A stretch of 64,000 nucleotides of DNA, from the NCBI GenBank assembly GCA_029204225.1, contig MU832133.1, forward strand, positions 1-64,000, read 5' to 3'. The notes under the pieces are model-generated. The model saw nothing but the letters and a program-made list of their open reading frames with translations, did no database searches and had not been told where the DNA came from. Position 1 is the first letter of the stretch. Each line of letters opens with the position of its first letter. Source of the DNA: Diphasiastrum complanatum. Its lineage: Eukaryota > Streptophyta > Lycopodiopsida > Lycopodiales > Lycopodiaceae. A program made the position numbers and the translations under genes. Positions 34,173 to 45,959 of the stretch are shown one piece after another.

Positions 34173-36660
34173 AAGACCCATTTACTGCCTATTGCTTTCC
34201 TATCAGGGGGCAGATCCACCATGTCCCATGCATCATTTACTTCGATTGACTTTAGTTCCTCCTTCATGGCGTCTTCCCACAACTTTCAATTTGGACTTTC
34301 TTGCGCTTCTGACAGGTTTTCAGGGTCTTTGGCTGTGTATGCTTCCACTTGCTCGTACCCCAGAAAGCTCATCTCATCATATCTCTTTGGGGTCTTTCTC
34401 TCTCTCATTGACCTCCTTGGCCCTTGTAGTATTTCCTGGGTTGTCGCCTCATTGTTTTCTGGTTCCTGCTAATCGTTGCCTCCTTGAGTTTCTGTAAGGT
34501 TTTCCTCTATCCTGGCAGGAGTTGTGTCCCATCCACTATCTATGATTATTACCTCTGGTTGCCCCCTTTTTACCTCGTTCATATTGGATTCCATGTAATC
34601 CATTTCTTCAAAGATGACGTCTCTAGATAGCACCACCTTCCGCTTGATTGGATCATAGACTTTGTAACCTTGGGCATTGTCTGGGTACCCTACAAACACA
34701 CAAGGGTTTCCCCTTTTATCCAGCTTCTTCCGAGTCTTGTCAGGTATGTGAGCATAGGCTTTACAGCCAAATATCCTCATGTGCTCCACTGTAGGCTTGT
34801 GTCCGCCTGTCCACACAGTCTATGGTGTGGTATCCTTCATCAATTTGTTAGGCACCCTATTTAGTGTAAGCTGCAGTGCTTACCGCTTCGGCCCACAGGA
34901 ACTTGGGTAGTTCATTATCATGTAACATGCACCTAGCCATGTGCAACAGGCTCCTGTTCTTTCGCTCTGCCAAGCCGTTTTGTTGGGGTGTATACCTCAT
35001 GGTAAATAAGCCGTTTTGTTGGGGTGTATACCTCATGGTAAATTCATGGTGAATTCCCTTGTCCTTGCAATAACTTTGGAATTTGTTCCCTATGTATTCT
35101 CCGCCATTGTCTGAGCGGACTCACTTTACTCTCATTCATGTCTGGTTTTTTGCCATGTTGAGGAATTCTCTAAATTTGTCTACTGCCTGATCCTTGCTGC
35201 GCAATGTATATAAAAATACCTTCCTATTGTAATCATTTCTGATGGTCAGGAAATACTTGGAATGTCCCAACGATTCAACTTCCATTGGTCCACATATATC
35301 TGTATGGACCAGCTCCAGTAGTGAAGTGGTGATTATGCCTGGCCTCCTTTTGAAGGGCTCCCTGTGTTGCTTCCCTAAGACGCAGCCTTGACAAGTGTAT
35401 GGCTGGGCTTATACACACTGGATGCCAGTACATTGCACTTATTATTTTACTGTACTATGGTGGGGCCCACTAGGCAAGGCTTGGCCAACGGTATTTTAAG
35501 TGGTGAGACCCACTTATTTATTTGTATACATGAAATACCCACAACACCTGAGTCCAGGTACCAGTTGTTATCTCTGCCTTTTGAATTTTCCCCAGATTTG
35601 CTGATCAGCTCCATCTCGGCTCTCTTCCATGGAACCCCTTTGAGTGGTGTTTCCTCCACCCTTGTTCCCTTGAAATGCACGCATTCCTTCTGCTCTTCGG
35701 ATTCCACTAAGGCCATGAGCGCTATATTATTGTCTTCTGCTTCTGCTACATTCGCTTGTGCCTCTGTTCTTTTCCTCATATCTTCTAGCTTTCTCCTGCA
35801 TTCTCTGGCTATGTGTCCAGTAATGTTGCAATAGTAGCACACGACTCCCTTTCTTCTTTCTTGATGCGTGCTCCTTTTGGTCTGAGGATGGGTTTCTGCA
35901 GCAGGTCTGGTTTCTTCACGCTCTTGGCTAGTCCCTGTGTTTTTCTTTAAGTGTTCTTGTTTCTGAGCAAAGTTCATGTAGTTGAGTCTTTCGATCAGTG
36001 CATGCTCTTCATTCGGGATCAGGCTCCTCTTGCGCTCATCCTCCTGTAGCAATCGTTGGGTTACAAAATCCAACTCAATCTCATCAAGTCTGCATCCTTC
36101 AAGCACCATGATGAGTGGGTCATATGAGGGAGGAAGGCTTCCCAAAATGGTGAATATCAATGCGTTCTTTCAACTGGAGTGCATGTGGCTTCAAGTTGCC
36201 TTGCTAATCCTCTCATCTTGTCTAGATGTGCGCCCAGATAATCGCCCTATGCTATCTTTGTGGTGGCTAGTTTCCTCCTTAACAACAAGACGTTTGTGAC
36301 ACTCTTCCCTTCATAGATCGTTGCAAGTGTGTCTCACACTTCCTTTGCAGTTTTCGCATCTTGGAATTGCACTGCGGGTGTCTCTCCGAGCGTCAAGCAG
36401 ATTGTGACAAGGGCTTTGTATTCTCGAGCCATGAACGCTTTCACCAACCCTTCGTTCATCTGCACCCCTTCTGCGTCAGCAGCTGGCGCCTTCTCAGTCC
36501 CATCGACGATCCCCAGAGTGATTTCTCCATGAGATCATTTTCATCCTCCATCGCCAAAGTGGGTAACCAGCAGCATTCTCCAGTTTCTCAATCGCTCTCG
36601 TCTCAGCCATTTGTCCCTCCATTGCCATCGTTGGGTGGAAGTTGCTGATAGTTCTGCGTT
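34173..36660 (-). mobile_element. copia element F, gag-integrase part, opposite strand
   Basis: Fossil, minus strand. Gag start MAETRAIEKLENAAGYPLWR near 36621; CYYCNITGHIARECRRK zinc knuckle near 35800; NNWYLDSG protease; integrase region with RYTPQQNGLAERKNRSLLHM near 34950 and FGCKAYAHIPDKTRKKLDKR near 34740; then DAWDMVDLPPDRKAIGSKWV near 34200. It ends where the plus-strand part begins, so the two parts meet in opposite orientation. Broken in several places. Confidence 0.88.
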
Positions 36661-36969
36661 CTGTCGCGATTAGCGTAACTGTGGGCCCGTAACCTTTGAA
36701 ACTTAACGACTCCCTGCAGCAACACAGGTCGCACAAGCAAAGAGGCAGCGACACAGATCACACAAGCAAAGCAGAGTATTGAAAGGAAGAACAGTACACA
36801 AGAGGAATAATCACGAAAAACTATCGATGCCTTGTGAGCAAATAGATTATATGTCTCATAACACTGTACATCAAGAAATGGCTTAATGCCACGCAATATC
36901 CTAATGCCAAGAAAATCCTCTGTTTCGCAGACTCAGACTATGAAATGTATCTTCTTTTAACTAACAGAA
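36661..36969. other. possible copia leader/LTR remnant
   Basis: Sequence between copia gag start and the host ARM exon. CACAAGCAAAG is repeated at about 36730-36770. No primer site of the usual type is seen. Confidence 0.35.
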
Positions 36970-37480
36970 ACCACACCTGCTGTGCTTCCTCGGTTGCTGG
37001 AAATGATCACCTGGAAGAAGGAAGAAGAGAATGAGATTCGATTAGCAGCAGCAAGGATCATTGCCCGACTCTAATCGATTCCGGATTGTTGCAATACCTG
37101 GAGCTCTGGAAGGGATCACCTCCCTTTTGGTCTCACAAAATGAAGGCGTCGGTGAAGCGAGACTTCAAGGAAAGGAGTTGGCATTCAAGGAGGTGAAGCT
37201 GTTGGGTTTGCACATTCTGAAAAATTTGGCGGAAGAAAATACAAATCGGGTTCGAATCGCAGAAATCCACAGCCTCCGGTCCTTTCCATTAGTTATAGCT
37301 CTGATCAATCAAGACGAGTTCTTTGCTGTGGAGTTCAAAACAGCAGATATGGAGACGCACTTGCAAAAGATTTTGGAGACCACCTCAGAAGTGGAAAATT
37401 TCTACACGTTCTCAGGGACGCTTGGGTTGAACCGCCACACAAAGACAATGGACCGGAGGAGCTTGTGGAGATAGTTAGGA
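36970..37480 (+). pseudogene. same host gene, C-terminal ARM-repeat part
   Basis: First frame: TPAVLPRLLEMITWKKEEEN and EIRLAAARIIARL up to about 37072, followed by a TAA and a frame change near 37075. Second frame: NRFRIVAIPGALEGITSLLV, KEVKLLGLHILKNLAEENTN and RVRIAEIHSLRSFPLVIALI. These are ARM-type helices matching the C-terminal half of the family seen at 32625-33130, whose members read PRLLE.L.W....E.RKAAAEIIS.LA and R.AGIPGAIE.ISSLL. A TTTCGCAG acceptor-like site lies just upstream (36932-36939). The segment between the membrane block and these repeats is missing, so this is a pseudogene interrupted by a copia element. Confidence 0.65.
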
Positions 37481-38205
37481 TGCAACTTCGTAGAGAGAGA
37501 GACAGAGAGAGCGAAAGCAGCACAAGGATGAATATCCATCCATGACTTCGTGAGAGACACGTTTCTCCCTAGCATTATACAAAGATCTTGCGTGGCGAAC
37601 AATCAGGTGCTGCATTACTACATGACTAGCTAGAATATGTTGTGGACTAGTGTAATCCATCCCTTCTCGAGCACATTTCAAGAGAGATTTCAATTACAAA
37701 CAGTTACGTGATAGTGTAAAAAATAGTGGATGCTAATTTGTATGAATTCAGTGCACTTCCTGTAGATTGGATTAGTTAGAGAGTAGAGACCATGAATGGG
37801 GAGCTACGTATTGCATAAAACAGTTCGTTTTTGAAGAATCTCTGAGCTATTTAGCTATGTTATCCTGAAGTACTCTCCTCTACAGATGTTAATTCCATCT
37901 GTTTCTGTTGAATTCAGTCAGTTCTAGACTCTAGACGAAAAGGAATCGAACCCAGGATTTGGATCGTTCCTGAACGAAATAGATTGTTTTTTCCTTAATT
38001 CTTAAAATTTCATGCAACCTATGTGCAGTGAGCTTTCATGAAAATTCCATTCTCCCAGCCTCCTACACCTCATACACCTCCACCTCTAGAAGTGCAATTT
38101 GCTTGCATCTGAACTAAGCAGTGGTTTTGTCCAGAATTCTCCTTACGATTGTGACAAAAATACATGACTCCTTACTATTCTGAATACATGAGAGAAAAAT
38201 CTAAG
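37481..38205. other. unassigned; no gene seen
   Basis: Contains a short GAGAGAGACAGAGAGAGCG run near 37490. No supported frame. Confidence 0.4.
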
Positions 38206-38211
38206 AAATGC

Positions 38212-38370
38212 CATTAGGGAGGGGAAGGCCCCATCTCCTAGGGCCATTCCGTGCTCCTAGGGGCATTCCGTGCAGGTCAGGCTCATGCCCTCGGCAAGGG
38301 TGGGCTCCTGCCCTCGGCAAGGGCCCTCCGAGCACGGAACGCCCTCCGGACAGGGCCTTCCCCCCACTTA
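38212..38370. repeat. GC-rich imperfect hairpin 1
   Basis: Arms GGGAGGGGAAGGCCCC (about 38216) and GGGCCTTCCCCCC (about 38354) with further pairing of CATTCCGTGCTCC and AGCACGGAACG inside. A 14-bp word GCCCTCGGCAAGGG occurs twice. The GC content contrasts sharply with the AT-rich flanks. Open frames on both strands here are artefacts of the inverted repeat. Confidence 0.75.
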
Positions 38371-38778
38371 AAATTTTTTTGGTGTGTATTTCATTTAGAA
38401 GCAACCTTAATTGGCAGAATTTGGCAGTTGTACAGTGCAAAACTTGCATAACAAACTTGACACATTAGAGAAACGTCCTTACATCTGTGTAATGTTCCTC
38501 ATCAAAAAAATGTTTTACCACAAGGTAAATTGACAAATATTCTTACCAAAGGTAAACATTTATTACCTTGTGTACAAATTTATTACTCACTCTAAAAATT
38601 TCTATTGAAAAATTTAATTTTAGCTAGAGCATGAGAACAGCTACCTCTAATTTTTTTCTCCTGAACAAGTGCATGTCTTTGCTTTCAATATAGCCAATTG
38701 TTGTTAAAAATTTGAAAAACATTTCTCTTACAAACATCTAGAGCGTTGGTTTTTCCCTTTGAACATGTTTTTTAGGGG

Positions 38779-38893
38779 GGGGGGAAGGTCAGGCTCTGAG
38801 GCCCTTCCGCCCCGGAAAGTTGTGCGCCCGAGCGCGGAGGCCTAAGGGCGCACAGCCTTCCGAGGCGGAAGGGCCTCGGAGCCGGCCCTTCCC
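38779..38893. repeat. GC-rich near-perfect hairpin 2
   Basis: Arms of nearly 50 bp: GGAAGGTCAGGCTCTGAGGC...TGTGCGCCC pairs with GGGCGCACA...GCCTCGGAGCCGGCCCTTCC, around a loop of about 16 bases. Same GGGAAGGCC-type ends as hairpin 1, so probably one foldback family. Confidence 0.8.
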
Positions 38894-38967
38894 TTACGTG
38901 AAATCTGTTTTCACGTTTTTTTTTTCTCTGTCTTTTTTGAGGAAAAATTTTCATGTAAGGGAAGGGC
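38884..38967. repeat. hairpin 3, sharing an arm with hairpin 2
   Basis: GGCCCTTCCCTTACGTGAAA (38884) pairs with TTTTCATGTAAGGGAAGGGCC (ends 38967), 20-21 bp per arm with one mismatch and about 43 bases between. The left arm overlaps the right arm of hairpin 2, so the two folds exclude each other. Confidence 0.75.
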
Positions 38968-39640
38968 CGGAAGGTACATGGAAAAAAACTTTGCCCCACA
39001 CAGATTACGATCTGTGAGGTGCTCAGTTTTCTTTGTAAAAATTTGAAAACTGATTTTACTATTGTAAGTCGAGAAATATCTCCACCAATGCTCAACATCA
39101 TGCATGTCTTGCTATGATCCATGCTTTTGATTATCTCGGAGGAAGTGGTCGCTACTTTCATGCTTCTAAAATTTTCATTTCTACAATCGACTGCTATAGC
39201 AGATGCCTGTACACGAAATCTGATTTTCTTTCGAACTAGAGCTTCAAGAAATGGTCCCGTTCAAACAGACAGAGCCCTTTGAAGTCTTCTCGCTGGCAGA
39301 TTGATAGCTGCTGTACTACACACACTGAAGGTTCATCCCTAGTTTCTTTACCAATCCTCGTACACTTCATGTTTATAGGCGCAAGATCATATTGCTGCTT
39401 ATGACTTACTGAATGTTAGATCAATAGCATCTGAAAAACGATTAAGCTACTGACAAATGTGCATACAAACAATCATCAGCACAATGATCACAAAACGAGG
39501 AGCGACAGCCAAAAGGATGCTTCGAGTGCATGTTCTTTCCAGAAACAAACATCTGTACAAATAGCACTTTCTCGGTGCATATCAAGAAACTACCATTTCG
39601 CACTTCCTCGTTCACATGACGAGAGGACAATGCTAACTAA
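38968..39640. other. unassigned; no gene seen
   Basis: AT-rich with only short open frames. Confidence 0.4.
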
Positions 39641-41870
39641 CTAAATCGTTAACCATGTACATGACCTAGCCTATATTACATTACGTCTGTTAACTATGTA
39701 CATGACCTATTCTGAATTGTATCAGGTCTAGCCTGTATTCACAGTGACCCAACAATCCCCAAGTCAATTCAGGGTGGGTCATGGATACGTAATCCTAACA
39801 TCTCTCTTAGCATGACAAATCTATCCCTGTTCAAGGGCTTAGTCAATACATCTGCTACCATTAGCTTGGTGCAACAATACTCTAATTTGATTACACCGCT
39901 TTGCACTAAGTCCTTAACAAAATGATACTATATTTCAATATGCTTGCTTCTCTTGTGAAAGCCTCCATTTTTGCATAAGGCAATGCATCTCTGGTTGTCA
40001 TTCTTCAAGCTCATATTCTAAGGGCAGATTCCAATCTCTTGACAGAAGTTGTTCATCCAAACGTATTCTTTCGCCCCCTGACACAGGCTCATGTACTCGG
40101 CCTCAATGGAGGACAGAGCCACTGACTTTTGCTTGATGCTTCCCCAACTTACTGTCGTTCCGTTCATGATGAATAGGTAACCACTGGTCGATTTCCTATC
40201 ATCGACATCCCCTCCCCAATCGGAGTCTGTGTATCCACTTATCGAATTATTTTCGACACTGTAATGTAGGGCATAATTGACCGTTCCTTTTAGATATCTG
40301 ATCACCCTCTTGCAAGCTCTCCAGTGCTCTGTACCTGGATTCTCAGTGAGCTTGCTCAGTTGTCCGATGGCGGTGGCTATGTCAGGCCTAGTGCAGATCA
40401 TGGTGTACATGATGGTTTTATCAAGCTTCTATATGGGCACAGATCCATCTGCTTCCTTTCCTCGTCTAAAATCAGAGACATATTTGCACTTAGTCTGACA
40501 CCTGGGTCCAGAGGTACTCCTAGGCTGGTCAAATCAGACATGCCATACTTCTCTATTAAGCTCTTGATATACCTTTCTTGGGATAGCCACATTTCTCTGG
40601 TGCCCCTGTTCCTTTTGATGTGAATTCCCAAGCAGTAGTGAAGATCTCCCATGTCCTTCATATCAAACTCCATGTTTAATTCCTCTGCATTCCTGAGTAG
40701 ACAGAGTAGTATTCCCTATAACAATCATGTCATCGACGTATATTGCTATTATCAAGATCGTACCCTGATCACGCTTGTAGAAGATGCTATTGTGAGACAC
40801 ACATTTCTTGAATGACCTGTCCAAGAAGTATTCTCAATTCTTTCAAAATAAACTCTTGAGGCTTGTTTGAGTCCATAGATGGCCCTGTTGAGTTTGCAAA
40901 CCTTTCCTTCACCTGCCTTGAATCCTCCTTGCGCAATCCACCATGTTCAGTTTGAGTGTGAGGCTTTTGTTGTTGCTGCTGCACTTGATTCTTGCCCTTG
41001 GAATAATCTTTCTTCTTGGTGTATATAGAGCCATGGATTTGTCTTTGATGGACAGGCTGCTAGTCTTTCTCCGCATTTCTTCTTGAAGAATATGACCAAT
41101 CACCTTTTGAAGAGTGAGGTCGGGTTGTGTGGAAATCATCACCACAAAGTGTTCATACGACTTTGGAAGAGAAGAAAGCAAGGTCATAACAACATCATCA
41201 TCTTGAATAGAACATCCTACAACTGATAACTGATCCAATAAAAACTTGAAGTTGTTGATGTGAGAAGTGATGGCAGTAGAATCAGACATGCTAAGAGTAA
41301 AGAACTTCCTTCAAAAATGTAATCTAGTGGTTACATCATGAGTCTCATAGAGGTTTGATAGCAAATCTAATGCATCCTTAGAGGTTTTGCATGGGGTAAC
41401 GTGGGATATTTGAGAGTCGGCCAGATTGAGTGTCATACATGCTAAGGCCCTTCTGATCTTTGATCTTCCATGCCTTTGCTTGATCACCATCTTCTGGTTT
41501 CAGGTCAGCACCTTCTACTATATCCCAAAGATTTCTATCTATCAACATCATCCACAGTTTTAACTTCCAGATGTAGAAGTTAAAACCATTGAACTTGTCA
41601 ATTATTCTAGCCTCGTTGGATGATGACGAAGAGTTACCTATATGAGACATACTAACAATCATACAAATGGAACAAATTTAATCTCTCGGTTTATTTGAGC
41701 TACGCTCTGATACCAATCTAATGGGACAAGGGAGATAGAAAGAACGCGACGGAGAATAAAGCAGGAATATTGCGGAACAGCTCTCCCATTACAATCAGCT
41801 GCTAGATGCAAAAGCAGTCTAATAGAAAGCTTATGCTAAGTATAATGACAGCTTTAAGTGTTCTAATTGC
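39641..41870 (-). mobile_element. copia element G, broken
   Basis: Fossil copia element, minus strand. From right to left: LTR-like stretch with TG...CA ends (about 41725-41875), primer site (GCTCTGATACCA on the plus strand, 41704-41715), gag (41662-40915; RIIDKFNGFNFYIWKLKLWM, LLDQLSVVGCSIQDDDVVMT), partial RT (about 40930-40400; CKLNRAIYGLKQASRVYF, MEFDMKDMGDLHYCLGIHIK), RNase H (40410-40018; GYTDSDWGGDVDDRKSTSGY, ALSSIEAEYMSLCQGAKEYV), and a tail reaching a purine tract at about 39755-39762 and an LTR-like edge (CCCAACA). Integrase and the start of RT are not seen. Several breaks. Confidence 0.85.
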
Positions 41871-42289
41871 CCAACATGATCTTAAAAATTAATTAATACT
41901 CACAAAAACAAGAGTACAGTCCACCGAAGAGATTAGAAATGGTTTGTGTGTGTGTGGTATTACTGGAAATCAGATATGAAGTTTAGTTCTGAAAGAGATT
42001 GAAATGGCAGCATGATATCGTGAGTTCCTCGGGCATCAAAGATAGCCATCTTCTGATCAGAAACTGAGGAGTCATAGACGTTCGTGTTCTGATCAGAGTG
42101 AGTAAAACAAGCGCGATCAAACAACGATAGAGTGCATTCAATCACAGCAAGCATTCATCTACGCTATACACAGATAAATAGCAAGTTGCTGCTATATTAC
42201 ACTGAAGCACGAAATAGCAATTACAACCAACAATGATGTTGTAACTGGGAAGCTCAAATAATATGTTTCATGGATGGAGCGTCTCTCTC

Positions 42290-42800
42290 ATGTACTATCT
42301 GCATCAGACATTCTTAATGTAAAGAATTTCTTCCTCAAGTGTAACTTGGAAGTAACATCCCTGGTATCATAGAGGGTTGTCCCAAGCATCCTTAGCAGTT
42401 TGAGCTGCTCGAATATGACTGATTTGAGAGTCTTTGATATTTAGAGTGATCAAGGGAAATGCCTTGCCAACTCTCTGTCTCCATTTGGTGATGTTGTTTG
42501 CATTGACCTCAGGCTTGACCTCTGTGCCATCAACAATGTCCCATAGTTATTTGGCAAGTAATATGACTTTCATCTTGAACTTTCAGAGATTGTAGTTCTC
42601 CCCGTCAAGTTTTTCAATCAGAGATGAACTAGAAGATAGATCCATTCTAGTGTAGAGAGCGATATCGTTGGTAGAAACAATGATGTCGAAATACTGCTAG
42701 CTACGCACTTGCAAAAATGATGTCTTGGTAAAAACAAGACTGACAACCTGCATAAAATTGCAGATTACTGAACCATCCGCTCTAATACCATGTCGGAAAA
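42290..42800 (-). mobile_element. copia element H, gag fragment
   Basis: Fossil, minus strand: MDLSSSSSLIEKLDGENYN near 42640, WDIVDGTEVKPEVN, RVGKAFPLITLNIKDSQISH. A decayed primer site (GCTCTAATACCA, about 42779-42790) lies upstream. It resembles the gag of element G but is a separate, more decayed insertion. Confidence 0.7.
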
Positions 42801-43635
42801 ATTAGTATCTGAAGATGAATCAAAATCAATTCAAAGATTGTCGTCCAGCACTACCACACCAATGACACATAGCGACATTTATAACGACGTTTAAGCATAT
42901 TTCAGCGATGGATACAACCTGTATAAATGTCCCTATAAACATCACTATCTCCTTTTTTAAGCGTTGCTGCTGGCCCGTCGCCTCGTGACATATCAACGAC
43001 GAAAACGACAAACCTAGCGACGGTGTTGCGATGATTATACGTCTTCCAGCGACACAATGTGCGTCGTTGCGCGTCTTTAAATACGTCACCAGGTGATTAT
43101 TCCTCACAACCGTTGCCACGTGTCATCCAACTGAAACTATTTGGGAGTGTTGTGTCGCGATGATCAAGCGACTGTTGAGTGTCACTATAACATCGAATCA
43201 TATTTGAGCACGAAATTTGAAAATATATTGATCTTCGCGTTGCGACGTTTATAAACGTTGCCAAAATGTCGCAAACAGTCTCGGTTCCAAATTTTGTGCA
43301 ACATATACAATGTCGCTAGGAGACACTTGTGTGTACGTCGTTGAAGATTTTTAGGATTTTGAAGGGAACGTCGCACAGTGACATTTATTTTGGATTAAAA
43401 ATTTATTTTGGGTCCCGCGGATGCTTGTTTGCACTCGCAAGGCCCCGTTTTCTAGGTTGGAGAGTACATGATGCGTAACCTCCCTCTTTTTTGAGAGGAT
43501 TCTGTTATTTTTTAGAGATTGAGCACTAGCATTGATCAAAATTGCTCATGCTTTATGTGCTACGTATTCTAAATCACAATGTGTATGCATATCTATTTTA
43601 TTTACAAAAAAATATTTATAGTTTTACAAGTATAG

Positions 43636-43815
43636 CTTCAGTTTTCATCTAAGAAGAAGGCATCGCCTCTATGAATGTTTGTTTGCTCGTTGTCGTCGTC
43701 ACCACCGGTACCCCTGTCGTTGTCGCCAGTTCTCACCATCCCCTCTATCATCCCCTCATCCTCCTCTTGTGCAAGTTCTTGATCAATCTGCTCCTCTTGC
43801 GCTTCATCAATCTGC
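43636..43815 (-). CDS. acidic last exon of CACTA transposase-like gene
   Basis: A TTATGTGTGCAG acceptor precedes a frame IDEAQEEQIDQELAQEEDEG, MIEGMVRTGDNDRGTGGDDD, NEQTNIHRGDAFFLDEN and stop. Acidic C-terminal tails of this kind are common in plant Ptta/En-Spm proteins. Its position between the CACTA end and the upstream exons fits a last exon. The plus-strand frame over the same DNA is a shadow. Confidence 0.55.
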
Positions 43816-44215
43816 ACACATAATCATAAGTACTTTGAGAAATTTGAATGCAATACAAAACCCTATTTTAGCTAAACATGAGATATATACGTATTTTGTG
43901 AAAGTTGAATGCAATGCAGTCCTATTTAAACCAAAGAGTAGTTTTCACTAAAAGTTAAAAGTTAGGGTTTATCTGATCTATTGGAAAGATGCCTCTGCTT
44001 TTTAATTTCATGTGCATGTTCTCGAAATTATGATTGTAGTAGAATTTATATCATCACTTGAAACTCTGCCATAGATCGCATTCTGTAGACACATGAAAGA
44101 AACTTGTTAGCAATTGAGCTATGAATATAACTTAGTTGACTTAAGCTAGGAATATAACTTAGTTGACTTGAGCTACGAATAGGACTTAACAATGAAATTT
44201 AGGGTTAAAAATTTC

Positions 44216-44861
44216 TCACAAAATAATCTTTAAAACGATGTTTTCCCCGAAGCCAAGATGACTGATACTATTCATGCTCAGTCTTACTCTTGCTGCTTTC
44301 TTATATTTGTCAAATTTATGGGGGTTTCCTAAAGTCACTCGTGAGAAAAGTCCAAGTACTTTTGCTACACAAGGTTGGCTTGTCTGGTCTACCTGGCCTT
44401 TGAGATTGTTGGCGGAGCTTGTCACATTAGTGACGCATGTGCTCGCCAAGCTTTCTCTCCATCCATTTTTCACTAAATGGATGATCACATGGAAATTTCC
44501 TATACAATGCCTCTAAGATACGATCATTCCCGTCTCGTGGCTGTAGGTGTCAATCGTTGAGAAGTTGCTAATGCAATTCACAAGCTCGTCTCATGACCAA
44601 ATATCCATTATTATCGCCCATATTCAAAGATCCATCAGCATGAATCTCATATGGACGTGTGCTAGACTCGCTAGTAGGAATAGGCCAGCCAATTGTCTCG
44701 TTCTCACGCATCAACTGCTCGTAGACCGCCTGACGAGTAGAAGGTTGCAAGCCTCTCATGAGACGAAATGCCTCCTCTTGGTCACTGCCAGAGGTGACAC
44801 CTCCATGACACCTAGAGGTGGGCACACCCTCAAAAGTGCGCCCCCTGGACGAATTAGACAA
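44216..44861 (-). pseudogene. CACTA transposase-like exon(s), decayed
   Basis: Upstream frame (44861-44568): EEAFRLMRGLQPSTRQAVYE, QLMRENETIGWPIPTSESST, GSLNMGDNNGYLVMRRACEL. Downstream frame (44488-44216): IHLVKNGWRESLASTCVTNV, NPHKFDKYKKAARVRLSMNS, ISHLGFGE. The KYKKAARVRL...SISHLGFG stretch sits where plant Ptta/En-Spm proteins have (K)NKxNRxKL...HTSGSKSF. The match is weak by eye. There is at least one frame change between the parts. Confidence 0.4.
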
Positions 44862-44941
44862 CCGGTCACGCCGACCGCATCGTTATGTATAGAGGTGGTG
44901 TCTTGCTAATTCTAGCTCTAGAACCCACATGGGTCCTTAAC

Positions 44942-45900
44942 CTACTTAGGATGTTGGCAGTTTGGCTGCCTTCGTAGTAGATGCTGAGAGTTGTCGTTGC
45001 TTGGATGTAATTCATGATCTTTGTTAGCACTTTCCAATGACCTACGCCTGGATTTGACAGGAACTGGCTGAGTGCAATGACCGAATATGCAAGGTCTGAT
45101 CATTGCATACATCAGTGAGCCAATGATGGATTGAAACGGGTAGCGCTTCATCTCCTCCTTTTCTGCCTCAGTTTGAGGAGACTATTCCTTTGATAGCTTT
45201 AGTCCAGGGTCGAGTGGAAAGAGACTGGGTTTGCAGTTGCCCATTCCATACTTTTCCAGCTGGACCCATGTCAGTCATCTTGTACTCCTGGGCCAGCATG
45301 CATTTTGTATCCTTCATCAAATTCAGATTATTATTGAATAAGAGTGTATCATCTACGTAGAGAGTGATGATGATGAAGTAATCTGATACAGACTTGAAAT
45401 AGACATTCGAGTCTGCTGAGTTTGGAATGAAACCATTCTCTATCAGAAATGTGTTGATCTTCTGGAACCAAGCTCTGGGTGACTGTTTCAGCCCGTAGAG
45501 CGCCTTGTGGATTTTGCATACAAGGTGTTGTTGCTTGTCGTTGAGTTCGTATCCCTCTGGCTGTGTCATGTAGATCTCCTCTTTGATAGTCTGGACATCC
45601 ATTTGGTGGACTACAAGGTCTGTTGCGGCTGCAAAGGAGATGAGTAGGCGGATCGACGCATGTTTGATGACTGGGCTGAAGGTTTCTGAATAGTCCAGGT
45701 CTAAAATCTGAGAAAAGCCTTTGGCGACTAGCCTGGCCTTGTAACGATTTAGTCTTCCTTCATTGTCGTACTTTGCCTTGAATATCCATTTGCATGGAAT
45801 CGGTTTTCGGTCCTTTGGCAGCTCAGTGAGTGTCCATGTTTGATTCTCCATAAGAGAATCAAATTCGGTGTCCATCACTGCTTTTCACTGGTACATAGGT
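44942..45900 (-). mobile_element. copia element I, RT fragment
   Basis: Fossil, minus strand: DTEFDSLMENQTWTLTELPK, KPIPCKWIFKAKYDNEGRLN, RYKARLVAKGFSQ, DLVVHQMDVQT, HKALYGLKQSPRAWFQKINT, FIIITLYVDDTLLF, then YPFQSIIGSLMYAM. Only reverse transcriptase and the start of the RNase H linker remain. Broken. It follows the CACTA exons at once. Confidence 0.9.
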
Positions 45901-45959
45901 ACCTAACTATGCCAAGTTGCTAGATTTACATGCTTTCTACTCTTTTCCTTCATTGTGAT

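Larger units (their letters stand above)
42849..44861 (-). mobile_element. CACTA (En/Spm) element, one end and transposase exons
   Basis: The left end CACTACCACACCAATGACAC is followed by subterminal repeats of GCGACATTTATAACGACG type (GCGACGG, GTCGTTG, CGACGTTTATAAACGTTGCC) to about 43380, as in plant CACTA elements. Minus-strand exons of a transposase-like protein follow to the right, so this is the 3' end. The other end, expected as GGTGTGGTAGTG, is not found, and copia sequence starts at 44942; the element is truncated or continues beyond an insertion. Confidence 0.7.

Noticed and set aside
38201-38468. Three overlapping ORFs on both strands
   Set aside because: Artefact of a GC-rich inverted repeat.
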